A stretch of DNA of 19,925 nucleotides from Porticoccaceae bacterium (GTDB taxonomy: Bacteria; Pseudomonadota; Gammaproteobacteria; Pseudomonadales; Porticoccaceae): the NCBI GenBank assembly GCA_003491845.1, contig DNBN01000089.1:1-19925 (forward strand), in the 5' to 3' direction. The position numbers and the translations under genes are program-made. Shown here piece after piece: positions 7,104-17,000 of the stretch (the stretch's first letter is position 1; every line of letters starts with the position of its first letter). The notes beneath the pieces are model-generated. The model searched no databases. It was not told the DNA's origin and worked only from the letters and a program-made list of their open reading frames with translations.

Positions 7104-8441
7104 ATGGCGGGTTCACATTCAGATAGCACAGCAACCAAGGTTGTTGATAGTCATCAGCAAGAAACTCAAACATTTGCGTTTATTGCGATGACATGCCTGT
7201 TCTTTTTTTGGGGTTTCATTACCGTTCTCAATGATATTTTAATTCCGTTTTTGAAAGAATCTTTCGATCTCAATTATACCCAGGCAATGCTGGTACAATT
7301 CTGTTTTTTCGGCGCTTACTTTATCGTCTCTCCGTTAGCCAACCGACTGATTGATAGGATTGGCTTCCAATTAGGAATAGTGATTGGCTTGCTAACCACG
7401 GCACTGGGGTGCTTATTGTTTTATCCGTCTGCGGATTTAAATGTCTACGTACTATTTTTAGTTTCATTTTTTGTTTTGGCTAGCGGTATCACTATTTTAC
7501 AAGTGGCAGCAAATCCATATGTAGCTGCGTTGGGGCCGGAAAAAACCGCAGCTAGCCGCCTAAATTTAGCGCAGGCAGCGAATTCTTTAGGAACAACCGT
7601 GGGGCCGGTGATTGGCTCTATGTTGATTCTCGGTGCGGTTGCAGCAGATGCTTCTGCGGTGCAAATACCTTACATAATGATTGGCGCTGTGTTGGTGATT
7701 GCGGCTCTTTTGTTTAGAAATATTAATCTGCCGACTCTGGCACATGTTGAATCTGAGGCTAGTGATGGTAAGGATAGCTTACGTAGCCATCTGTTGTTTT
7801 CAGGCGCTATTGTATTGGCTATGGTGTTGGGTCTCACTGTAGTTGCGGGGCTTATTGTTGTAGTGGCTCTGGGCTATAACTTTTACGGCTTGCGCCAGCA
7901 CCGTTCGATGGTTTTGGGGGCTCTGGCGATTTTTCTTTATGTCGGAGGCGAGGTATCAATCGGTAGTTTTTTAGTAAATTATCTTGCTGAAAGTTCTATT
8001 GCAGGTATGGAAATTGCCGAAGCTGGAGAAATGGTTGGCTATTATTGGGGCGCTGCAATGATAGGTCGGTTAGTTGGAGCCGCACTAATGAACTTCATAG
8101 CATCGACTAAATATCTCGCTGGAAATGCGGTGATTGCAATTTTAATGATTATTATCAGCATGAATAGCACTGGTGATGTTGCCATGTGGTCAATTCTGGC
8201 GGTTGGATTTTTTAATTCGATTATGTTTCCAACTATTTTTACTCTTGCAGTGAAGGGTTTAGGCAATATGACAAGCAAAGGCTCTGGACTCGTTTGTCAG
8301 GGAATTGTCGGTGGTGCCCTTATTCCTGTGATACAAGGTATGGCTGCTGATGGTGTTGGCATTCAGATGAGTTTTGTTGTTCCAATGGTTTGTTATGTTT
8401 ACATCGGATGGTATGCGTTACGCGGTGCGGATCAGTCTTAA
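7104..8441 (+). CDS. Sugar MFS transporter, FucP/GluP (FHS) family
   Basis: Inner-membrane sugar:proton symporter of 445 residues with about 12 hydrophobic segments, related to fucose (FucP), glucose/galactose (GluP) and N-acetylglucosamine (NagP) permeases. Family hallmarks are FFFWGFITVLNDILIPFLK at 33-51 in the first helix, QVAANPYVAALGP at 133-145, and SRLNLAQAANSLGTTVGP at 151-168. A hydrophilic linker around 205-225 probably separates the two six-helix halves. I choose the ATG at 7104 rather than an in-frame TTG at 7092, because GGAG at 7094-7097 is ideally placed and would be inside the gene otherwise. No sugar kinase, isomerase or hydrolase gene is nearby, so the sugar cannot be named. 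It ends just before a clear terminator and so is probably transcribed alone. Confidence 0.92.
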   Translation: MAGSHSDSTATKVVDSHQQETQTFAFIAMTCLFFFWGFITVLNDILIPFLKESFDLNYTQAMLVQFCFFGAYFIVSPLANRLIDRIGFQLGIVIGLLTTALGCLLFYPSADLNVYVLFLVSFFVLASGITILQVAANPYVAALGPEKTAASRLNLAQAANSLGTTVGPVIGSMLILGAVAADASAVQIPYIMIGAVLVIAALLFRNINLPTLAHVESEASDGKDSLRSHLLFSGAIVLAMVLGLTVVAGLIVVVALGYNFYGLRQHRSMVLGALAIFLYVGGEVSIGSFLVNYLAESSIAGMEIAEAGEMVGYYWGAAMIGRLVGAALMNFIASTKYLAGNAVIAILMIIISMNSTGDVAMWSILAVGFFNSIMFPTIFTLAVKGLGNMTSKGSGLVCQGIVGGALIPVIQGMAADGVGIQMSFVVPMVCYVYIGWYALRGADQS

Positions 8442-8466
8442 CATCCTCAACCGTCATCAAAGTGCG

Positions 8467-8510
8467 ACAAAGGCAACCCTTTTGTATCTCGGGTTGCCCT
8501 TCTTTGTTTT
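8467..8510 (+). terminator. Intrinsic terminator after the sugar transporter gene
   Basis: GGCAACCC at 8472-8479 pairs perfectly with GGGTTGCC at 8491-8498 (8 base pairs, 11-base loop). The stem can extend outward, past a small bulge, by pairing ACAAA with TTTGT. A T-rich run (TTTGTTTT) follows. It lies 30 bases after the transporter stop and separates it from the TauE-type gene. Confidence 0.75.
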
Positions 8511-8578
8511 GATACTCAGATTCTTTGCTAATGTTATTTTTAGGTTAGTCTGCTTATTATTCTAGATGGAAATTTTTA

Positions 8579-9331
8579 ATGTTTGAAATTGTTGCTAACA
8601 TTGGCCTATTAGCGTTAATGCAAATTTGGGCAGTGGTGATTTTTGCTTCAATACTGCGGTCTTTTACCGGTTTTGGTTTTGCACTAACAGCCGTTCCAGT
8701 TTTTTCGTTGTTTTTGTCTCCCACTGATTCGGTAGTGCTCAGCGCGGCACTGACACTCTCTAGTAATCTTTTAGGAGTACGCACCTACTGGGGAATTGTT
8801 CCAATCAAGCCGTTAATACCATTGATATCAATGGCGGCACTTGGGACTGCTATTGGCACACTGGTTCTGGCATATATATCGGTAACGCAGTTTCGATTTT
8901 GGGCCGGCATATCGGTAGTTTTCGCCTGTGCAGTATTAGTATTTTTCAAGCCGACAGTCTATCGAGTAAATCAATATTGGACTGGCATAGCTGGTTTAAT
9001 ATCGGGTCTGATGAATGGTACTTTGGCGATTCCGGGACCACCAATTATTATTTATGTCATGGCCTCTGAGCCTGTTCCAGAGCGAAGTCGAGCATTATTA
9101 ATCACATTTTTTTTGGCGTCGGCAGCCATCGCACTTTTTTCATTCGGAATCGCAGGGTTTATTGAAATAAGATCTCTATGGACTTTTTTGCTAGCCTTTC
9201 CAGCGATGGTTTTTGGCGACAAAGTGGGCTTTTATCTATTTAAGCGATATGGAAGCCAGCTTTATCGGCAAATCGCTATAGCAAGTTTACTCGTTATTGG
9301 TGTTGCTATTACCTCCAATTCGCTGATCTAG
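8579..9331 (+). CDS. TauE/SafE-family membrane transporter (sulfite exporter-like)
   Basis: Predicted 250-residue inner-membrane protein with about seven to eight hydrophobic segments. It matches the TauE/SafE family, whose characterised members move sulfite, sulfoacetate or related organic anions. The two half-repeats carry the expected small-residue motifs: RSFTGFGFALTAVP at 27-40, and GLISGLMNGTLAIPGPPIII at 139-158. Start at the ATG at 8579; a modest GGA lies 8 bases before it. The preceding terminator suggests its own promoter, but I could not identify one confidently. It is convergent with the metalloprotease gene, with only 52 bases between the stops. The substrate is unknown, and no taurine or sulfur-metabolism gene is adjacent. 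Confidence 0.88.
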   Translation: MFEIVANIGLLALMQIWAVVIFASILRSFTGFGFALTAVPVFSLFLSPTDSVVLSAALTLSSNLLGVRTYWGIVPIKPLIPLISMAALGTAIGTLVLAYISVTQFRFWAGISVVFACAVLVFFKPTVYRVNQYWTGIAGLISGLMNGTLAIPGPPIIIYVMASEPVPERSRALLITFFLASAAIALFSFGIAGFIEIRSLWTFLLAFPAMVFGDKVGFYLFKRYGSQLYRQIAIASLLVIGVAITSNSLI

Positions 9332-9383
9332 ACATTGAATAATGTGTTACCGACATATCAGCCCCAGAGGGAGGTAAACTAAC

Positions 9384-11837
9384 TCAATCGTGAAAATTGC
9401 AGGTCATTATATCCATTCCTATGGGTGATCCATCTGGTACTTTAGTGCTCTTTTGAGTCACATTTTGCAACGGCATATCAAGGAAATTATCAATTTTTGT
9501 CGCAAGGTAATCAGAGTGAATCGCTAACATTGATAAGCGAGCACCTCGCAGGCTAAGTCCTCTTTTGCCTGTTGCTTTACTGCCACTTTTCAGATTTTGT
9601 AGGTGATCTCTAGTAATTGCGCGTACCGAGTGACTAGCGCGTGGATCTTTCGCTAGTAAGATCATTTGATCTATCCACTTCGTTTCGACCATACGCGCTA
9701 TTTCAGTTGTAATACCCTGATTTTTTGTAACCTTGAAGACGTTGCGGCTTACTTTATTAAGCACTTCAGTTATGCCAAAAAGTGCAGAGTCCTGCAGGTG
9801 TTGAAGGCGTATACGATTCACTCTGTTGGGATCCAATAAATGCTTAAAGGCTAGATCAACAATATTTTCTGCAGGTGTAATTGGGTCGAAGATGGGCCCC
9901 ATGCGAGAGTCGAAAGTTTCTCTATTTCGACTATATCCAAATGGACGTGGCGGTATCAGTGCTATAATTCTAGGCGGAATTTCAAGATGCCTGGGGCTTA
10001 TAGCTAATAATAATGCATCTAGGGCCTTTTCTTGAATAGCCATGTCAATCCAATTTTGTGTAGGCTGGTTATCACCTTTTATTTTATATTGATAGTCCAT
10101 GCCGCCGATTATTTTAGTGTTGGCTTCTAATTGATAGCGGTGCATGAGATAGAGCGGCGCAAAAACTTCCTCCAGCACAGCTTCAGGCTGTCCTTTAGGA
10201 ATCGCATTCAAGCCAAAACCACCTATTCTGTTTTCGCGTAGAGTTAGTATTCTTACTAATTCCTCCGCAGCCGATGCGCCATTATCCCATAAATGTGATC
10301 TGGGATGCGCACCGCTGATATCACGAGAGTCGCTATCTGTTATAAATTCATACCCAGCATTATAAGTTTCCTCTAGGGTCTCTGTTAAGAATATTGCCTC
10401 CTCTACGCCTTCATTGGGACTACCATAACCATAGGTAATGGCCCATTTATCCCAAGCACCAATTTGATTTTCATAGGCACGGTTAAATTCTAATTTACCG
10501 GTTCCGTTTAGAGTGATTTTGGGGTAGGGGTAGTCCATTACGGAGGCTCTACCTGCAGCGGATGAAGCAAAATTATGGGAAAGCCCGATTGTGTGGCCGA
10601 TTTCATGAGCGGATAATTGCTTTAGCCTGTCCAGTGCCATATTTAGCATACGTTGGTCTGTGGATTTATCCTCTTGGAATGGTTGTAAAAGACCTTGGGC
10701 GATGAGATAGTCTTGACGGACGCGCAGTGAACCAAGTGAGACATGTCCTTTGAGGATTTCGCCAGTTCTGGGGTCCTTGATACTCGCTCCATAAGACCAG
10801 CCTCTTGTGGATCTATGTACCCATTGAATAACATTGTAGCGAACATCTAAAAAGTCCATGTCCGGCGGAGCAATTTCTACACGAAAGGCATTTTTAAAAC
10901 CTGCGGCCTCAAACGCTTGATTCCACCAATTACCCCCTTCTAAAAGTGCCGATTTAACTGGCTCAGGTGTACCTCGATCAAGATAATAAACAATCGGCTC
11001 CACCGCTTCAGATATGGCCTCACTAGGATCTTTCTTTTGCAGTCGGTGCCTGACTATATAGCGTTTAATGATAGGTTCATCTATGGGCGTGGCAAAGTCC
11101 ATAAAGGACACAGAGCCAAAGCCTGCTCGAGGATCAAACGCTCTAGGCTGATACTGACTATCCGGTAGCTGCACAAATGAATGATGCTGTCTCACGGTAA
11201 TCGCATTGGGTGTTGGCGCAACTGACTGCAGGTAACTTCCTGTTGATTTACCTGTTACGGTAATAGTTGCTTCAATTTCCGTATTTTTCGGGAAGTTCTT
11301 AATCATGGGCATATACAAAGCCGAACGGCTTAAATCTAAAGTAAAGTTACCTTGATTAGTATCCTTGAGTCTGTCAGCCACACCATGGGTGTCTTGAAGA
11401 AAAAAGTGTGTCGCCTCTACAATCACACTCTCACCGTTACTTTGCAGTATATCAAAGCCCCACAGAACTGATTCGGCGAATGCGTCTTTGATCGACTGAA
11501 CTTCATCATCATTGGATGATGACGCCCGAAAAGCCATATTTTTATGGACTAAAAAGAGTTTGTTACCACTCTTTCTAAAGGTGACAAGTCGCGTTTGTCC
11601 TAGCTGTCCTCGGTCTAGCCCAATATCATTAGAGCCCACACCTGTGGCAAGTGCGCTAAGATACAAAAAATCTTCGTTGAGATTCTCTACCGATAAATAC
11701 AGCTTGCCCTGGGATTCGTCTAAATAAAGAGGAATAAAGCCTTCTTTGAAGTTAAGTTTTTCAAGCTCTATTGGGGTTGCATAGCTTAGGTTGAATGCAA
11801 CCAGACTCAGAATCAAGCTAGAAAGTAGCTTAGTCAT
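9384..11837 (-). CDS. Secreted met-zincin-type zinc metalloprotease (DUF5117/DUF4953 family)
   Basis: Exported protein of 817 residues with a signal peptide (1-20, cleavage after SYA). Residues about 55-270 match the N-terminal DUF5118/DUF5117 region (LYLSVENLNEDFLYLSAL and following). The catalytic domain has HEIGHTIGLSH at 411-421, giving the zinc ligands His411, His415 and His421 and the base Glu412. It is followed by the met-turn in SVMDYPYP with Met434. The C-terminal third is a helical extension. These proteins are large periplasmic or extracellular zinc peptidases with no well-established substrate. I place the start at 11835-11837, where GAGAGG lies 10 bases upstream and the signal peptide begins at once; an open extension to 11903 lacks such signals. 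The FG-GAP gene lies 200 bases upstream on the same strand. All key residues are intact. Confidence 0.9.
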   Translation of the reverse strand: MTKLLSSLILSLVAFNLSYATPIELEKLNFKEGFIPLYLDESQGKLYLSVENLNEDFLYLSALATGVGSNDIGLDRGQLGQTRLVTFRKSGNKLFLVHKNMAFRASSSNDDEVQSIKDAFAESVLWGFDILQSNGESVIVEATHFFLQDTHGVADRLKDTNQGNFTLDLSRSALYMPMIKNFPKNTEIEATITVTGKSTGSYLQSVAPTPNAITVRQHHSFVQLPDSQYQPRAFDPRAGFGSVSFMDFATPIDEPIIKRYIVRHRLQKKDPSEAISEAVEPIVYYLDRGTPEPVKSALLEGGNWWNQAFEAAGFKNAFRVEIAPPDMDFLDVRYNVIQWVHRSTRGWSYGASIKDPRTGEILKGHVSLGSLRVRQDYLIAQGLLQPFQEDKSTDQRMLNMALDRLKQLSAHEIGHTIGLSHNFASSAAGRASVMDYPYPKITLNGTGKLEFNRAYENQIGAWDKWAITYGYGSPNEGVEEAIFLTETLEETYNAGYEFITDSDSRDISGAHPRSHLWDNGASAAEELVRILTLRENRIGGFGLNAIPKGQPEAVLEEVFAPLYLMHRYQLEANTKIIGGMDYQYKIKGDNQPTQNWIDMAIQEKALDALLLAISPRHLEIPPRIIALIPPRPFGYSRNRETFDSRMGPIFDPITPAENIVDLAFKHLLDPNRVNRIRLQHLQDSALFGITEVLNKVSRNVFKVTKNQGITTEIARMVETKWIDQMILLAKDPRASHSVRAITRDHLQNLKSGSKATGKRGLSLRGARLSMLAIHSDYLATKIDNFLDMPLQNVTQKSTKVPDGSPIGMDIMTCNFHD

Positions 11838-12034
11838 AATGTAACAACCTCTCAACGTTATAGATTCACCGCCAAAGGCATATTCAATCTGCCCTGAATC
11901 CAATGAGCCTAAACAAAATTAAGTAATAATAACAGCAGGATTTTTGATTTATGGCTCCTGAATATTATCAGACCATAACAAACTCGTCAGTAATACACGT
12001 ATAGGAATGGCAGACTGTGCTTATTTAGATGGTT

Positions 12035-12057
12035 TGATTAGTGACTGAAGCTAATCA
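12035..12057. repeat. Inverted repeat over the stop codon of the FG-GAP gene
   Basis: TGATTAG and CTAATCA form a perfect 7-base stem with a 9-base loop, spanning the last codons and stop (TAA at 12040-12038) of the leftward gene. There is no T-run after it on either strand, so it is a weak terminator at best. It could instead protect the 3' end of the transcript. Confidence 0.3.
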
Positions 12058-13573
12058 CAGCGATTTTAGCCTGATTATTCGACTCAGTTTGCACGATAAC
12101 TTCGTCTCTACCGTCATGGTTTAGGTCAGCAACGGTAAACCCGTTTCCGGTGTTGGGCAAATCCATGGTAACTTCAACTGATTTTTTATCAAACATTTGA
12201 GGACCTTCAGTCCCTTGAAAAATCATTAAAGTATCTTTGCCCTTTTGTACCAATAGATCTTTGCGGCCATCGCCAGTTACATCGGCGGTGAGCACTGCTG
12301 GCATTGAAATAGCACCACTGCCAAAATTTAGTTTTGCAGATATAGTTCTTTGAGTATTAGGCTTTTTTTGAAAGATTCCGTTGTTGATTTTATAGATTGA
12401 AACATTGATGGAAACTCTTCTGGTAAGAAGTGCCTTGATAATTGCTCCAAGGCTAATTTCTGCTGAGGTAATAATGAATTCTTGCTTACCATCACCAGTG
12501 ATATCTTCCCGATCATGATTAAATTGAAAACCATCTGAATGAATCACTGATGATGGCGTTTTGGCGAATTGCAGATAATTGTTTTCATCTGAGCTGCCAA
12601 GGTAAATTTCATATTCAGACTCCCAGCCGAAGATACCTTCGGATTTTATTTTTTTGACAACAAGATCATCAATACCATCAGCATCTATATCAATTATTTC
12701 CTCTACAAGTCGAGTGGGCTCAGTTTCTGTATCGTTATCTTTTTCAACCAGCATTTTGGAATAATTACTCAGCATATTATCCAGAGTTGTGTTGAGAGGC
12801 ACTGCTGATGTGGCGAATTCACCCTGGGCATTTTGCCTGTAAACCGCAAAAAAGCCATTGTCCCAAAAAGCAATATCATCAAGACCGTCATGGTCTTCAT
12901 CTACAAGATAAACCTGCTCTGCTGAGTACGCCACATAACGAGCACTCTTCTGAAATCTCATGGTAGTCGTTGGACCAACAATTTGCGTGTCTGAAAAACC
13001 TTTTTGAGTTTGGAGCGCTATTTGCCAGCCATTAAAATGTGGAATTAAAATGTCGTCCAATTGGTCGCCATTGATGTCCTTAAATAGATCGACTAACAGT
13101 GATGTTCCCCCATGATCACCAGCAAATATCGATGGCATTTTAAGTTCTTCTTTAAATTCGAGAGTTTGTCGATCGAGGAAGAAAATCGAGTCATTTTGAT
13201 ATCCAGCTAACTTGTCACCTGAAGGGGTGCGCACTATATCAATCAGACCCATTGCATTGGTCAGCGCTACTCGTTGTTTTAATTCCCAGCCGGTTGTCGT
13301 GTGGTTAAAAAAATTGATATATCTAGAGGATTCTTCATGATCACCGTCGATATTTTTAACAGTTGCACTGTTATTTGATGTTTCAATGATAAGGATGTCA
13401 GCGATGTCTTTTGATTTTTTTGAAAAAGGAAGAATATCAATGTTTTTCTTATGTAAGCTGTCAAGAGGGCCAACAAATTCAATGGTATATTCCAGAGCTG
13501 CTATTGGGTAAGAATGCACGAGGCAGATAAATGCCGAGGCTAGTAGATAGCGTAATTGCGGTTTAGTACTCAT
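12038..13573 (-). CDS. Secreted FG-GAP/VCBS-like repeat protein
   Basis: Exported protein of 511 residues, signal peptide 1-26 (cleavage near PIAA). The mature part is a run of beta-propeller-like FG-GAP/VCBS repeats. Each is marked by an Asp-rich calcium-binding loop followed by a hydrophobic strand: DINGDQLDD at 166-174, DEDHDGLDD at 225-233, DIDADGIDD at 295-303, DITGDGKQE at 357-365, DVTGDGRKD at 431-439 and DLNHDGRDE at 483-491. Six loops suggest a six- or seven-bladed propeller. There is no catalytic motif and no membrane anchor or sorting tail, so the protein is probably periplasmic or extracellular and used for binding. The start at 13571-13573 has AGAGGA about 9 bases upstream. It is divergent from the giant surface protein and upstream of the metalloprotease, possibly sharing a transcript with the latter. 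Confidence 0.85.
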   Translation of the reverse strand: MSTKPQLRYLLASAFICLVHSYPIAALEYTIEFVGPLDSLHKKNIDILPFSKKSKDIADILIIETSNNSATVKNIDGDHEESSRYINFFNHTTTGWELKQRVALTNAMGLIDIVRTPSGDKLAGYQNDSIFFLDRQTLEFKEELKMPSIFAGDHGGTSLLVDLFKDINGDQLDDILIPHFNGWQIALQTQKGFSDTQIVGPTTTMRFQKSARYVAYSAEQVYLVDEDHDGLDDIAFWDNGFFAVYRQNAQGEFATSAVPLNTTLDNMLSNYSKMLVEKDNDTETEPTRLVEEIIDIDADGIDDLVVKKIKSEGIFGWESEYEIYLGSSDENNYLQFAKTPSSVIHSDGFQFNHDREDITGDGKQEFIITSAEISLGAIIKALLTRRVSINVSIYKINNGIFQKKPNTQRTISAKLNFGSGAISMPAVLTADVTGDGRKDLLVQKGKDTLMIFQGTEGPQMFDKKSVEVTMDLPNTGNGFTVADLNHDGRDEVIVQTESNNQAKIAVISFSH

Positions 13574-14034
13574 AGATGGTGTTCCTCTCATTTACTTTTT
13601 CTACTTTGCATCGATGATTTAGTTATCTTCTTCCCTGCCTATAGTTATAGCTTTCATTGATACCGTTCCAGATGTTTACAATGCTCAAGTGGTTACGTTC
13701 CCAAAACTTCAACGCTGCGAGCTAATAATTTTGGCAACGTCTAAAATTTCCGCCAGTCAAAAGCAAGGTTTTATGAGCAAATTATTTTTTTTACCGCTGT
13801 GATCAGCGATTAACAGCACCCATAGTTTACAGCTTTAGAGCTATTTTATCTGTTACCGTTATATCTCATTAAGGGGCTATTGCAGGGATGATAGACGAAT
13901 TTAAAAAGTCAGTTGAAAAAATAGTAAATTAATTTCATATATACCTTAACTAAATGCTTTTTATGTTAAATTTTGATAGCATCTTTTACAACGTATTGTA
14001 GTTAACAAAAAGTCGGCCGGTAAAGAGGGAATTC
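13574..14034. promoter_or_regulatory. Divergent intergenic region before the giant surface-protein gene
   Basis: No gene is seen in these 461 AT-rich bases. Rightward, TTGAAA at 13913-13918 and TATATA at 13938-13943 (19-base spacer) make a candidate promoter with a leader of about 85 bases. A second possibility is TTGATA at 13973-13978 with TATTGT at 13994-13999 (15-base spacer). A strong ribosome binding site, AGAGGG at 14024-14029, precedes the ATG at 14035. A small inverted repeat (CGCTG/CAGCG, 13795-13799 and 13804-13808) follows a T-run. It has no T-run after it in either direction and is not a terminator. Confidence 0.3.
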
Positions 14035-17000
14035 ATGTCTAAGATTATTTTTATTAAAGCGAAACGCGCCTTGGGTATCACTATCGGATTACTTTTGGTT
14101 TCCGGTTCTGTAATTGCTCAAGAGCAACTAGTGACAGGGTCACTATCAGTGTCAGAACTGTCAGCAGGCCAAACTACAGAACTGACGGTCTCTTATACAG
14201 CAACAGACGCCAGTGGAGACGTAGCCACGACTCCCGGTCTTGGCTTGCGGATGCATTATGATAGTGATGTTATAGAGCTTGGAGACTACTCTTATCGGTT
14301 GTTTACTGGCAATCAGCCGTTTCAAATCAAGGACGATGTTGATGACTTTGATGGTAATGAAAAAACTGATAAGTTCTTTTTGACCTCATGGGCTGCCACT
14401 AGCGGTGGGTGGCCTGTGGATGGCAATACTGGAGAGCCTTTGGCGCAGCCATTGGACCTTTATGTGGTGCCTTTAACGGCTAGGAGTGGGTTTGAAGGAA
14501 GCACTCTAACATTTACAGCGGCATCTACGGCGGCAGGCTATACACTGAGCGCAGACGATGTAAGCGTTGATAAGATTCCAGGTACCGTAGCTACTTTGGA
14601 AAGTCTTTCGGTAGCCTATACTAACCAAGGAACTGAGACTAATGTTGATCTAACGCCCTCTTTTGATGCAGATATAATCTCTTATTCGGCTCAGGTCGCA
14701 AATCCAATCAGTATGATCTCGATGGTGCCAGTGGTGACCGATAGTTTCGCCAGCATAAGCGAATACACTGCAAACGGATCGACAGTTAGCGACAATAAAT
14801 TTGAAATTACTGCAGGTTCAAATGAGGTGATTATTAGTGTTACATCAGAGGATGCTAATAATACTACAACTTACTCGGTGACTATTGATCGTGCTGAAGC
14901 CTTATCTCTTGAGCTAAACACGCCAGTGGTGATGACAAATAGCAATGCCGGAAGCTACGAAATAGCTGGCACCTGTAATTTAGACGATGTCTCTGTTGTG
15001 GTTAGCTTATCTGATGGAATAACATCAGTGTCAGCAGATTCTGTGGTCTGCGCAGATAGCAGCTGGTCAGCATCAGTGGATGCCACTGACCTAGCAGATG
15101 GAAATATTACAGTATCAGCACAGGGCACAACTGCGCTTGAAAGTGACACAGCGGTGGCAACCATTAACAAAGATACTACAGGGCCTACCGTGAGTGTACC
15201 GAGCAATATCACTGTTGATGCAGAATCTGCAGCGGGAACAAGTGCGAGTAATACGGCGATAGTAGCTTTCTTACAGGCAGCAACGGCAACCGATGCTACA
15301 GATGGTAGTGTGTCTGTAACTAATAATGCGCCTACAGAGTTCGAAATAGGATCAACAACTGTCACTTTCAGTGCGGTAGATTCACTTGGTAATGTGGGGT
15401 CTGATACCGCAACGGTGACTATCGAAGATCAGACCGCACCTATGGTGACTGCGCCGGGGGCCGCAACAGTTGCAGCTACTGACACTAATGGGACTTTGGC
15501 AACAGATGCGGCGATAGTAGCTTTCTTAGCTGGAGCTAGTGCAACTGATAATGTGGATTTGGATCTTACTATTACCAATAATGCGCCGACGACTTTCCCT
15601 CTGGGAGCGACTGAGGTGATCTTCAGTGCAACTGACTCGTCTAACTTGATTGGCACGGCAACTGCGATGCTGACAGTGACTGATCAGACCGCACCAGTTC
15701 TTGTTGTACCAGCTGCAATAATCGTCGATGCTACTGATGCAGATGGAACAGCTGCCTCAAATGCTACTATAGCGGCGTTCTTGTCTGGCGCTACTGCAAC
15801 TGACAATGTTGATACCAATATTTCTGTCACCAATGATGGACTAAGTTTATTCCCCTTAGGATCTACAGCTGTGAGCTTTACGGCCTCAGATGCGGCGGGT
15901 AATGAGAGTACTGCAACAGTAACCATTACTGTCGCAGACCAAACAGGACCGGTAATATCTGTGCCCAGTAATACTACTGTGGCCGCAACAGACGGTTCTG
16001 GCACGTTGGCTTCAGATCCAGATATCATCGCTTTCTTGGCTGGTGCCTCAGCGGTTGATAATGTTGATATTGATGTTGTAGTTGAAAATAACGCACCTGA
16101 TAGTTTTGGTTTAGGGTCAACGACGGTGAACTTCACAGCTACTGATGCGGCCGGTAATTCAAGTACGGCCTCGGCCGTAATTACGGTAGCTGATATAACC
16201 GCGCCTGTGATCGATGCTCCTGCTACCTTTGTGGTGCTTGGCACAGAGGATGGTGTGCAGGCAACAGAGCAAATAATTGTAGATTTTCTTGCTAGCATTA
16301 CAGCTACAGACAACGTAGATGGCGTATTGTCATCCGTTAGTAATGATGGTCCTGAGCTTTATCCTTTTGGTACAACGACAGTAACCTTCTCAGTGAGCGA
16401 TTCAGCCGGCAACGAGGGTACCGCTCAGTCAGTAGTCAATATTAGCTTAGATATTATTGATCCACAGCTTAGTGTGCCCGATTCAATTAGTTTGAACGTC
16501 GATATGCCTAGTGATGTTGTTGCTGCTTCTGATGACGCTATTGTTAATTTCTTGTCAGCTGCATCGGCCACCGATAATAAAGATGGTGATTTGACATCAA
16601 GCATTACTGACGATGCACCTGAGGAATTCGAGGTAGGTGAAACCTCAGTGACATTCTCTGTCAGTGATGCTGCGGGCAATGCAGTATCTGGTAGTGCAAA
16701 TGTTACCGTTGTTGTGTTGGATACTGACCAAGATGGATTGCCAGACTTCTATGAAGAACAGAACGGTTTGGATCTTAATGATCCATCTGATGCCGATGGT
16801 GATTTGGATGGTGATGGCGTTAGTAACTTGGATGAGTACCTAGATGGAACTGATCCAACAAAAGATGAATTGCCGCCTGAATTGTCACTTCCTGAAGATA
16901 TTAGTGCAGCAGCTACGGGGAGATTAACTGACATAACCTTAAATTCAGCAACTGCGAATGACAATAAAGATGGACCTCTCACAGTAAATGCGAGTGCAAC

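Noticed and set aside
8579..8600. A tiny reading frame starting with ATG at 8566 ahead of the TauE-type gene
   Set aside because: It ends after six codons, has no ribosome binding site of its own, and overlaps the real start; nothing supports translation.
9332..9345. ACATT-GAAT-AATGT hairpin between the convergent TauE-type and metalloprotease genes
   Set aside because: Only five AT-rich base pairs and no T-run on either side; too weak to call a terminator.
11857..11887. TTGAAT / TATAAC promoter-like pair before the metalloprotease gene
   Set aside because: The spacer is 19 bases and the implied RNA start would fall inside the ribosome binding site, so it cannot serve the gene.
14955..16679. 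Long open frames on the minus strand opposite the HYR repeats
   Set aside because: They mirror the repeat periodicity and codon bias of the plus-strand gene, lack ribosome binding sites and give low-complexity Ala/Ser/Val-rich products; they are shadows.
15181..16719. Regularly spaced repeats considered as a CRISPR-like array
   Set aside because: The 255-base period is in frame, the units are diverged and encode HYR domains; there are no short identical repeats with unique spacers.
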